From assembly GCA_020072645.1 (NCBI GenBank), contig JAIQGK010000004.1, positions 86,117-150,116 on the forward strand: a DNA stretch of 64,000 bases. Reading direction: 5' to 3'. The notes beneath the pieces were generated by a model. The model was not told the origin of the DNA, ran no database searches, and saw only the letters and a program-made list of their open reading frames with translations. This DNA is from Terriglobia bacterium (GTDB taxonomy: Bacteria > Acidobacteriota > Terriglobia > Terriglobales > Acidobacteriaceae). Positions 1 through 7,632 of the stretch are shown here, piece after piece. The translations under genes and the position numbers were made by a program. The stretch's first letter is position 1. Each line of letters opens with the position of its first letter.

Positions 1-24
1 AAGGATACGAAGAACGTGAAGAAA

Positions 25-61
25 GATCGGGTGATCCAGTGATCGCCGAGATCGGGTGATC
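25..61. repeat. Short repeat GATCGGGTGATC, two copies
   Basis: The 12-mer GATCGGGTGATC occurs at 25-36 and 50-61, and an 11-base version lies at 53288-53298 in another intergenic gap. It appears to be a small dispersed intergenic repeat. No gene is visible in the first 198 bases. Confidence 0.4.
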
Positions 62-198
62 GGAAAAGCGACAGCTGCTACGGAGTCACGGAGAACGGCG
101 GATAAAGATCAATTTTGGCAGTTCTGGCAAATTGCCGGTCCCCGTCACCCGCTGCATCGGAGCTTCGTGCCCTTTGTGGTTAAAAAGCGTGTTGAAGT

Positions 199-1035
199 TT
201 ACTGATACGTAATCTTCATTTGGTCGATGAAGACACTGTAAGCGGCGGCGGTGCTGTTGCTATCGAGTTGAACGGCGTTCGTGAACTGGTTATTTACGGC
301 CCCTGAGAAAAATGCGTTGTGCGTGATGTTCACGGGCATGCGCACGCCATCAACGGTAAGCGCGTCATGCAGTACGGTGTGGGCGACCGTGTCATTGTGG
401 TATTCGGCAATAATGTGGTGCCAGGTTCCCGGAGTGAATGGCGTAAAGGCAAGGCCGGTTGCGTCCCAGCGTTTCAGGCCGTAGTCGAAAATACGCCACT
501 GGCTGCCAGGATAAAGCGCCTGCCAGCTGAAGTTATAGACCCATCCGTTAAGGATTTGCTGGCATTCAAACTCAATTGCCTGCGGCAGAGTTTCAGAGCC
601 CGTGGGGATATAGAGGTCAAACTCGTATGTGAGAGCGCCAATCTGCGTAGTAACCGGTGTGTGCTTCTGATAGAAGTATCCGTTGGTAAAGGGAACGGAT
701 GCCGCAATGCTGAACTGAGTGGACGAGCCATCTTCACTGGGCGTGGCGATGCCGAGCGTATCAGAGTACGCGGCAGTCGCGCCGGTAGCTCCGGTATTGC
801 CGCAGTTGCCGCAGGTCAGCCAGGGCGACTCTTCCACCCGATTGATTACCGTGGCAGAGCTGGTTGGCGTTGGCGTGGGTGAAGGCGCCGTGCCGGGTGT
901 TGGAGTCGGTGATGCATTGGGCGCTGGCGCAGAACTGGCGGAGGTGGAAGATGAAGCGTTTCCGCCGCATGAGGCAAGCAAAAAAGACAGTGCGAGAATC
1001 GCCGAGCAAGTTTGAGCAGCCTGCCAAAGCCTCAT
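199..1035 (-). CDS. Predicted lipoprotein of unknown function
   Basis: This is a 278-aa exported protein. The N-terminus has a positive start, a hydrophobic stretch and a lipobox (LASC, Cys23), so it is probably lipidated after Sec export. A linker rich in Ser, Ala, Pro and Thr (residues 24-60, with PTPTP runs) follows, then a globular C-terminal part rich in aromatic residues and Gly. That part could be a beta-sandwich of the concanavalin/laminin-G type, but I cannot identify the family. The ATG is preceded by AAGGGG at good spacing. The gene stands alone and diverges from the ABC transporter operon. Overlapping plus-strand ORFs in the same span lack export signals and look like shadows. Confidence 0.75.
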   Translation of the reverse strand: MRLWQAAQTCSAILALSFLLASCGGNASSSTSASSAPAPNASPTPTPGTAPSPTPTPTSSATVINRVEESPWLTCGNCGNTGATGATAAYSDTLGIATPSEDGSSTQFSIAASVPFTNGYFYQKHTPVTTQIGALTYEFDLYIPTGSETLPQAIEFECQQILNGWVYNFSWQALYPGSQWRIFDYGLKRWDATGLAFTPFTPGTWHHIIAEYHNDTVAHTVLHDALTVDGVRMPVNITHNAFFSGAVNNQFTNAVQLDSNSTAAAYSVFIDQMKITYQ

Positions 1036-1100
1036 AGGGACCCCTTGCTGAAACTGTTTTTGTTAAGCGTTGGCAGGACTGTAATCCCTGGGGCGCGGTT

Positions 1101-1418
1101 TTGGATTACGTAGAAAGCCTGAGATTAGGAGATTAAGGCGTAACGGGAGGTCATGTTCGCAACCGTAAAGGGCACATGACCCCTGCTGGAAAAGAGCCTT
1201 TGCATGAAAAATGACTTTTCCAGAACCAACGTAACTTGTTTACTATCAAGCTGGTTAGCAGAATGTTAGGGGGTAAGTGGGATTTCCGTGAGGCTCTTTA
1301 GTTTTGAGATTGGCTGGCCTGAAGTTTCGGTTCTGTGCGCAGAACCATTCTCAGATTTGGATTACGGTAAGTTCCTGACGCGGGGCTTTATAGGTGACGG
1401 GGCGTATTCGTAATCCAA
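1101..1418. promoter_or_regulatory. Repeated and inverted TTGGATTACG sites upstream of the ABC operon
   Basis: The 444-base gap 1036-1479 contains no gene. It holds the 10-mer TTGGATTACG at 1101-1110 and 1357-1366, and its reverse complement CGTAATCCAA at 1409-1418. A separate palindrome with arms GGTTCTG/CAGAACC lies at 1329-1346. This arrangement just upstream of the transporter start suggests binding sites for a regulator, but none is identified. Confidence 0.35.
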
Positions 1419-1479
1419 GCCCGATGCGTCATAATGTTGCACAAAGCTCCACCCACAAAATAGGGAGCACACTCAGACA

Positions 1480-3126
1480 TTGTCTTCCGGCGACCTGGGC
1501 TTGCCAAAACCCGAGCCATTGCTGCGCGTATCCGCTTTGAGCGTTGACTATGACGCTGCCGGCGGAAACGTCGTCCATGCCTTGCGCAATCTCGATCTTG
1601 AGATTGCCAACGGAGAGAGCGTTGGCGTGCTGGGCGAGTCAGGCTCCGGCAAAAGCTCACTGGCTCTGGCGCTGCTGCGGCTGCTTCCAAAAAACGCGCG
1701 TGTGGTTTCAGGAAGCATTGATTATCGCGGCCAAAATGTAGCGAAACTCTCTCCCGCAGATTTAAGAGCGATGCGCGGCGCTGAAGTTGCGCTGATTTCG
1801 CAGGAGCCTGCGCTGGCGCTGAATCCGGTTTTGTCATTGGGGCAGCAGCTTGCCGACGTGTTGCGGGCGCATGCAAAACTTACGCGCCGGGAAGTAATCG
1901 CGCGCTGCACTGAGATGTTAGGCCAGGTTGGGTTTGACGATCCTGAGCGTATTTTGCGCGCTTATCCGCACGAACTGAGCGGAGGACAGCGGCAGCGTGT
2001 GGCCATTGCCCAGGCTCTCATATGCCGGCCTAAACTCCTGATTGCCGATGAGCCCTTAAGCGCGCTGGATGCGGCCACGCAGGCAGACATTCTTGAACTA
2101 CTGCAGCGATTGAAGCGCGATCTTGGTCTGGCCGTGCTGTTTATCACGCACAACGCCGGAGCGCTGGAAGCTCTGGCGGACAACATCGTGGTTATGCGTG
2201 AAGGAGAAGCAGTCGCGCGTGGCACGATGGACAAGTTAAAAGCGAGTACGGATGACTATGTGCAGGGCATTCTGTTTCCAGAGAAAAGTCTGGCAGCGCA
2301 CGCGGTTTCATCGATAGTGAGCGGATCGCCGCTGCTGGAAGTTCGAGGGCTGAGCAAGAGATTTGTACAGAAGCGCATACTGTCGCGCAAAGAGTTTGTC
2401 GTGCAGTCGCTGGAGGGCATCGATCTTTCCTTATCCGCCGGCTCGACCGTGGCCGTGCTCGGGCGGTCCGGGTCAGGAAAGTCGACTCTGGCGCGCTGCG
2501 TCGCCGGCTTTGAGACGCCCGATGCAGGCGAGATGTTGCTGGATGGAAATCCTATCGCCACAGGCGAAAAGGATAAACGTGGTGCGCGAACACCGGTACA
2601 GATGATCTTTCAGGATGCCGCCACATCGCTCAACCCCAGATTCACGGCGCGGCAGATTGTGGCGGAGCCGCTGGAGATCGCGCGCTGGAAGACCGACGCA
2701 GATCGCACGTCTCGCGCTATGAAGTTGATGGAAGAGGTTGGCCTTGATCCTGATTGGGCTGCGCGTCTTGCCGGCGAGTTCAGCGGCGGACAACGCCAAC
2801 GGCTGGCTCTGGCACGCGCACTGGCAGCCGAGCCCAGGCTGCTCGTCATGGACGAAGCGCTCTCCGGCCTGGACATGCCCCTCCAAGCGCAGATGGTGCG
2901 CCTGCTGATGGATTTGCAGTCGCGGCACGGACTCACTTATCTCTACATCTCCCACGACCTCAACTTCATTTCGCTTTTCGCGCACGAAGTTGTAGTGATG
3001 GATGCCGGACGAATCGTGGAGCGAACAACGCCGGCGAAGCTGGGCGAAAGTACGCATCCAGCCACGCGTGAGTTAGTGGAAGCCAGCGAGCGGCTGCACG
3101 CGCCGGGAGTGGAGGCCGCAGTATGA
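1480..3126 (+). CDS. Oligopeptide/dipeptide ABC transporter, fused ATP-binding protein (DppD-DppF type)
   Basis: This 548-aa cytoplasmic protein carries two complete ABC ATPase domains. They would energise import of peptides, or possibly nickel or opines, through the two permeases encoded downstream. Domain 1 has Walker A GESGSGKSS (about 52-60), signature LSGGQRQR (166-173) and Walker B LLIADEP. Domain 2 has Walker A GRSGSGKST (328-336), signature FSGGQRQR (434-441) and LLVMDEA. In most bacteria these are separate DppD and DppF subunits, although fused forms are known. The start is TTG behind TAGGGAG. The stop overlaps the next start by four bases (ATGA), which implies translational coupling. 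Confidence 0.93.
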   Translation: MSSGDLGLPKPEPLLRVSALSVDYDAAGGNVVHALRNLDLEIANGESVGVLGESGSGKSSLALALLRLLPKNARVVSGSIDYRGQNVAKLSPADLRAMRGAEVALISQEPALALNPVLSLGQQLADVLRAHAKLTRREVIARCTEMLGQVGFDDPERILRAYPHELSGGQRQRVAIAQALICRPKLLIADEPLSALDAATQADILELLQRLKRDLGLAVLFITHNAGALEALADNIVVMREGEAVARGTMDKLKASTDDYVQGILFPEKSLAAHAVSSIVSGSPLLEVRGLSKRFVQKRILSRKEFVVQSLEGIDLSLSAGSTVAVLGRSGSGKSTLARCVAGFETPDAGEMLLDGNPIATGEKDKRGARTPVQMIFQDAATSLNPRFTARQIVAEPLEIARWKTDADRTSRAMKLMEEVGLDPDWAARLAGEFSGGQRQRLALARALAAEPRLLVMDEALSGLDMPLQAQMVRLLMDLQSRHGLTYLYISHDLNFISLFAHEVVVMDAGRIVERTTPAKLGESTHPATRELVEASERLHAPGVEAAV

Positions 3127-4091
3127 TCCGCTACTTTGTTCGGCGCGCGGGACACGGTTTGCTGATGTTGTTTGGCGTTTCCATTCTCCTGTTTCTTCTG
3201 TTTCAGGCCGCTCCCGGGGATTTCCTGAGCGAGATGAAGATGAACTCGCAGATATCGCCGGAAACGATCACCTTGCTGCGCGCTCAATACGGTCTGGACC
3301 AACCTCTGCCGGTGCGTTACTGGCAGTGGCTCAAGTCTTCCGCCAAGGGCGATTTTGGCTACTCATTTGCGTATAACGCTCCAGCATCCACGCTGCTTTG
3401 GCCGCGAGCGCGCAATACGCTGCTGCTCAGCGTTCCGGCCCTGTTGATTTCCTGGCTCATCGCGGTGCCGCTCGGTGTGCTTGCCGCGGGATGGAGAGGA
3501 CGATGGGCGGACCGTCTCTTTTCCGGGGGAACTTCTGCGCTGCTCGCGCTGCCTGACGTGCTTATCGCGCTGGTGGCGTTGCTGGTTGCTTTAAAGACTG
3601 GAGTGTTTCCTGTAGGAGGCATGACGTCAATTAATGCGCAAGACCAGGGTATGTGGGCATGGTTGCGCGATCTGGGCTGGCACATGGTTTTGCCCGTGGC
3701 GGCGCTGGTGGTGGGATCATTGACGATCATTCTGCGCCACGTGCGCGCCAGTGTAATCGAGGTGCTGGAATCTTCTTATATGCGCGCCGCTGAAGGCCAT
3801 GGGCTGCCACGCTTCAAACTGCTTTTTGGCTACGCGTTGCCGGCGGCAGCCAACCCGCTCATATCGCTTTTTGGCCTTTCCGTGGCCTTGCTGCTGAGCG
3901 TCTCGCTTCTAATCGAGGTGGTGATGAGCTGGCCTGGTATTGGCCCGCTGCTGCTGGAAGCCATCATGTCACGCGATCTTTTTCTAGTGATTGGCGCGGT
4001 GATGCTTTCCACGGTGTTCTTGATCGCAGGCAATCTAGTGGGCGATGTGCTGCTCTATGCCTTTGATCCGCGAATCAGGAGGCAGGGATGA
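3123..4091 (+). CDS. Peptide ABC transporter permease (DppB family)
   Basis: The product is a 322-aa inner-membrane protein with about six hydrophobic helices. The first follows the short basic N-terminus (MIRYFVRRAGHG), and a periplasmic segment with the family's LRAQYGLDQPLPVRYWQW region comes next. The cytoplasmic loop RAAEGHGLPRFKLLFGYALP matches the EAA motif that contacts the ATPase. The length is typical for DppB/OppB. The gene overlaps the ATPase gene by four bases and is followed by the DppC-type permease. The substrate cannot be read from the sequence. Confidence 0.93.
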   Translation: MIRYFVRRAGHGLLMLFGVSILLFLLFQAAPGDFLSEMKMNSQISPETITLLRAQYGLDQPLPVRYWQWLKSSAKGDFGYSFAYNAPASTLLWPRARNTLLLSVPALLISWLIAVPLGVLAAGWRGRWADRLFSGGTSALLALPDVLIALVALLVALKTGVFPVGGMTSINAQDQGMWAWLRDLGWHMVLPVAALVVGSLTIILRHVRASVIEVLESSYMRAAEGHGLPRFKLLFGYALPAAANPLISLFGLSVALLLSVSLLIEVVMSWPGIGPLLLEAIMSRDLFLVIGAVMLSTVFLIAGNLVGDVLLYAFDPRIRRQG

Positions 4092-4162
4092 AGTTTTTTG
4101 TGCAATCCCGAGCGCAGCGAGGGAACCCTATCGCTAAAAGGACCTTTGAGGTTCAGCTATGA
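4088..4162 (+). CDS. Possible 24-codon ORF linking the two permease genes
   Basis: An ATG overlapping the dppB-like stop opens a 24-codon frame that ends in TGA, overlapping the ATG of the next permease. Both junctions are of the ATGA kind, so translation could be passed along without a gap. The encoded peptide has no recognisable features. The DNA contains GAGCGCAGCGAG, which reads like a short dispersed intergenic repeat, so the frame may be fortuitous. Confidence 0.22.
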   Translation: MKFFVQSRAQRGNPIAKRTFEVQL

Positions 4163-5238
4163 ACCGACAGAGTAGTCTTAACCATAGTGATTCTCCGCTC
4201 CGCTCGGGATTTCACACAAAGTTCCGCATCACATGGGCGATCTGGTTCTTATTGATCATTCATGTGGTGGTCGTGCTTGCCGGGTTTGTTGCCCCTTACA
4301 GTTTTGAAACGCAAGAGCGCGAACATCCTTACGCTCCGCCCACACGCCTGCATTTTGTGGACTGCACGGGAAGGTTTCACGTTCGGCCATTCGTTTATGT
4401 CACCAAAGCGGCGGAGAACGCTCTAGATGAATATCAGCAGGATTGTTCGCAGCCGGCAGGTATCGAATTCTTTCCTAAAGGAGACAGATACAGCATCCTC
4501 GGGATGTTCTCTTCCACTCGACACCTGTTCGGCGTTCCGGCTCCCGCCAACCTTTTTCTGATGGGAACAGACGGCTATGGCCGCGACCAGTTTTCACGGT
4601 TGCTGTATGGCGGACAGGTTTCACTGTTTGCCGGCTTTGTGGCCGCGGCGTTTTCCGCGATCACCGGCCTTTTGCTGGGTGGGATCGCCGGAATGTACGG
4701 CGGCCGCCTGGATGATGCGGCCATGCGTTTTGCCGAAGTCTTTATCACCATCCCCTGGTTTTACCTGCTGATTGCCGTGCGGGCGTTTCTGCCATTGCAG
4801 ATCAGCCCGGTGGTGGCGTTCCTGCTTGTTGTTTCGGTGATTGGGATAGTCGGCTGGAGTCGTCCTGCGCGCCTGGTTCGCGGCGTGATACTGAGCGCGC
4901 GCGAGCGTAACTTTGTTCTGGCTGCCAAGGGCTTTGGAGCATCCAACACCTATCTTCTTAGAAAACACCTGATACCGCTGACGTTTAGCGTGCTGCTCAC
5001 GCAGATGGCTGTGTTGATTCCGCAGTTCATTCTGGCGGAGGTGATTCTGTCATTTCTAGGGCTGGGAATCGGCGAGCCATTTCCCAGTTGGGGCAATATG
5101 CTGGCGCAGGCGCAGCAATATCATGTGCTGGTGTCTTACTGGTGGATGCTCTTGCCGGGGCTGGCGCCGGTCCCGGTATTTCTGGCGTATCACTCATTGG
5201 CAGAGACGCTGCAGGAGCGGATAAAATCAAATATTTAG
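4159..5238 (+). CDS. Peptide ABC transporter permease (DppC family)
   Basis: This is a 359-aa inner-membrane permease. After a cytoplasmic N-terminus and a first helix (about residues 28-50) comes an unusually long periplasmic segment (about 50-135) containing two Cys residues. The conserved LMGTDGYGRDQFSRLLYG motif of DppC/OppC permeases follows, then a five-helix core with the EAA loop VLAAKGFGASNTYLLRKHLIP. It should pair with the upstream DppB-type permease. Two start regions are possible; the ATG at 4159 gives the expected DppC N-terminus. Confidence 0.92.
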   Translation: MNRQSSLNHSDSPLRSGFHTKFRITWAIWFLLIIHVVVVLAGFVAPYSFETQEREHPYAPPTRLHFVDCTGRFHVRPFVYVTKAAENALDEYQQDCSQPAGIEFFPKGDRYSILGMFSSTRHLFGVPAPANLFLMGTDGYGRDQFSRLLYGGQVSLFAGFVAAAFSAITGLLLGGIAGMYGGRLDDAAMRFAEVFITIPWFYLLIAVRAFLPLQISPVVAFLLVVSVIGIVGWSRPARLVRGVILSARERNFVLAAKGFGASNTYLLRKHLIPLTFSVLLTQMAVLIPQFILAEVILSFLGLGIGEPFPSWGNMLAQAQQYHVLVSYWWMLLPGLAPVPVFLAYHSLAETLQERIKSNI

Positions 5239-5261
5239 TCCAGAAGAGAAAGCGGGTTTTT

Positions 5262-7010
5262 TTGAGGTTACAAGGCGCTACGCTGTTCATTGCTGCCGCG
5301 TTGCTGCCGGTTTTCGCGACTGCGCAGACCGCCACACAAGAGGACCTCTTTCGTACCACGTCCGAAGCCGGCATTCGCGGCGGGAATCTTGTCATCGCCC
5401 AGCGTTCTGAACCGCGGACCCTCAATCCAGTCGTTGCCATTGACCAGAATGCTCTCGGGATCAATGCGCGCCTCCAGGCCGATCTTATTCATATCAACCG
5501 GGCCACACAGAAAACCGAGCCTGCGCTAGCCAAGTCCTGGACAGTTTCAAAAGATGGCACAGTATTCATCTTGAAGCTGCGCCGCGGCATCCGGTTTTCT
5601 GACGGCCAGCCTTTTGACGCAGACGACGTGCTCTTCTCCTTTCAGATGTATCTGGACGAGAAAGTGCATTCGTCGCAGCGCGACTTGCTGATTATTTCCG
5701 GCAAGCCGACGAAGGTGGAAAAACTTGATGCATACACAGTCAGGTTTACCTTCCCCTCGCCTTACTCAGCGGCGGAGAGGGTATTCGATGGACTTGCCAT
5801 TCTGCCACGCCACCTGCTGGAGAAGGACTATCAGGCAGGAAAGATCGGACAGGACTGGACGCTTAATACGCCGCCTGCGCAGATCGCTGGGTTGGGAGCT
5901 TTCAGGCTGAAGCAGGTAGTTCCAGGCGACCGCATCGTTCTGGAGCGCAATCCTTATTATTGGAAAGTCGATGCCAAGGGGCAGAGGCTGCCATATCTCG
6001 ACGAGCTGACCTTCGTGGTGGTGCCCACGCAGGACGCGCAGGTGATCCGCTTTCAGGCAGGCGATTCGCAAATCATCAGTAGCTTGAGCGCGGACAACTA
6101 CGCCACTCTGGAAGCCGAGGAGAAAACAAGGCACTTCAAGATGTACGATGCGGGCCCCGGGCTTGAATACAACTTCCTGATGTTTAACCTGAACAGCGAT
6201 ACGGAAGGACGTCTTCCGGAGGTGGCGCGCAAACAAAAGTGGTTCCGTGACGTGCGCTTTCGCCAGGCCGTTTCCGCGGCCATTGACCGGGCCAGCATAG
6301 TCCGGCTGGTATATCGCAACCGGGCGGCAGCCCTTGCGACCCATGTCAGTCCCGGCAATAAAGCCTGGTTTGACTCGTCCATAGCGGTTCCAGCGCGCTC
6401 CGTGCCGCATGCGCGTGACTTACTAAAGGCAGCCGGGTTCTCCTGGAAGGGCGACAACACCCTTATCGATTCAACCGGACAGCCTGTGGAGTTCACGATT
6501 CTGGTGGGCTCCAGCAACACGCAACGCGGACAGATAGCAACTCTGGTGCAGAATGATTTGAAGGCAGTAGGGATCTCCGCACATGTCGTGCCAATGGAAA
6601 TCCGTTCGGCCACAGATCGCGTGCTGAACACGCACGACTATGACGCCATCGTAATGGGTTTGGTCAGCGGCGATGCCGATCCAACGCCGGACATGAATGT
6701 CCTGGTTTCCAGCGGACAGACTCACTTGTGGCACCTGGGCGAGAAAGATCCAGCCACGCCATGGGAAGCGGAACTGGACCAATTAATGCAAAAGCAGCTT
6801 GTCACCCTGAATTACCAGCAGCGCAAAAAAATCTATGATCGAGTACAGGAGGTGCTGGCACAGCAACTTCCTATGGTGTATCTGGCCAGCCCCAATATTC
6901 TGGTTGGGGCGCAGGAAAACCTAGGTAATTTCCATCCAGCCATCATTGAACAGTATACTTTTTGGAACGCAGAAGAACTTTTTTGGCACCCCCCCGCCGG
7001 AAAGAAGTAA
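5262..7010 (+). CDS. Extracellular peptide-binding protein of ABC transporter (SBP family 5)
   Basis: This is the periplasmic solute receptor of the transporter, 582 aa from the TTG at 5262. That start, preceded by a GAGAAAG stretch, gives a clean signal peptide (RLQGATLFIAAALLPVFATAQ). The open frame extends upstream into the permease gene, but that part is a shadow. Family 5 features include RSEPRTLNPVVAID, LAKSWTVSKDGTVFILKLRRGIRFSDG (hallmark region) and the late RQAVSAAIDR motif. No lipobox Cys is present, so it is probably soluble in the periplasm. It lies 23 bases after the permease and 25 bases before the sigma-factor gene, suggesting one long transcript that joins peptide uptake to the protease locus. 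Confidence 0.9.
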   Translation: MRLQGATLFIAAALLPVFATAQTATQEDLFRTTSEAGIRGGNLVIAQRSEPRTLNPVVAIDQNALGINARLQADLIHINRATQKTEPALAKSWTVSKDGTVFILKLRRGIRFSDGQPFDADDVLFSFQMYLDEKVHSSQRDLLIISGKPTKVEKLDAYTVRFTFPSPYSAAERVFDGLAILPRHLLEKDYQAGKIGQDWTLNTPPAQIAGLGAFRLKQVVPGDRIVLERNPYYWKVDAKGQRLPYLDELTFVVVPTQDAQVIRFQAGDSQIISSLSADNYATLEAEEKTRHFKMYDAGPGLEYNFLMFNLNSDTEGRLPEVARKQKWFRDVRFRQAVSAAIDRASIVRLVYRNRAAALATHVSPGNKAWFDSSIAVPARSVPHARDLLKAAGFSWKGDNTLIDSTGQPVEFTILVGSSNTQRGQIATLVQNDLKAVGISAHVVPMEIRSATDRVLNTHDYDAIVMGLVSGDADPTPDMNVLVSSGQTHLWHLGEKDPATPWEAELDQLMQKQLVTLNYQQRKKIYDRVQEVLAQQLPMVYLASPNILVGAQENLGNFHPAIIEQYTFWNAEELFWHPPAGKK

Positions 7011-7035
7011 CCCGGAAGCAACGCCGGAAAATTTG

Positions 7036-7632
7036 ATGGAAGAAAACACCAAAGAACTAACTTTGCCCACAATCCGGGACGCTGGGACCGCTGAAGATGA
7101 GCGGCTGGTGCAGGAGTGTCTGAGCGGCGATGAAAAGGCCTGGAACACGCTGATCGATAAATACAAGCGCCTGATTTACTCCGTACCCGTGAAGTACGGC
7201 TTCAGCCCGGATGATGCGGGTGATATTTTCCAGAATGTCTGTATCGATCTTTTTACCAATCTTTCCAAGGTGAGGAAGATTGAATCATTGCGCTCGTGGC
7301 TGATTACGGTGGCCACACATAAATGCTTCCATTGGAAGAAGCAGCAGCGCGGAGAGGTTGAGCTGGATGCAATGGAGCAGGAATTGGCGGAGGAAATTGC
7401 GGCCGCTCCCATGGTACTTCAGGAGGTGCAGGAGGAACAGGCGGTGCGCGACGCCATCCTGCGGCTTACCCCGCGTTGCGCAGAACTGGTGAAGATGTTG
7501 TTCTATGAGCAGCCGCCGGTGCCATACAACGAGGTGGCCCAGAAGCTTGGATTGGCGACCGGATCAATAGGCTTTATCAGGGGCCGTTGTCTCAACAGGC
7601 TGCAAAAAATCCTGTCTGAGCTGGGCTTCTAG
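7036..7632 (+). CDS. ECF-type RNA polymerase sigma factor
   Basis: From the ATG at 7036 this encodes 198 aa. Sigma region 2 covers about residues 17-95 (LVQECLSGDEKAWNTLIDKY, DIFQNVCIDLF, SWLITVATHKCFHWKKQQ), and a C-terminal region 4 helix-turn-helix covers about 130-195 (LTPRCAELVKMLFYEQPPVPYNEVA). The frame is open further upstream into the binding-protein gene, but that extension has no sigma features. The stop TAG is immediately followed by the ATG of the CHAT gene. By context it may be controlled by the zinc-finger protein at 10658 or by proteolysis; neither is shown. Confidence 0.88.
   Translation: MEENTKELTLPTIRDAGTAEDERLVQECLSGDEKAWNTLIDKYKRLIYSVPVKYGFSPDDAGDIFQNVCIDLFTNLSKVRKIESLRSWLITVATHKCFHWKKQQRGEVELDAMEQELAEEIAAAPMVLQEVQEEQAVRDAILRLTPRCAELVKMLFYEQPPVPYNEVAQKLGLATGSIGFIRGRCLNRLQKILSELGF

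Noticed and set aside
319-882. Plus-strand open frame of 187 codons over the lipoprotein gene
   Set aside because: The opposite strand encodes a convincing lipobox protein with a good ribosome site.
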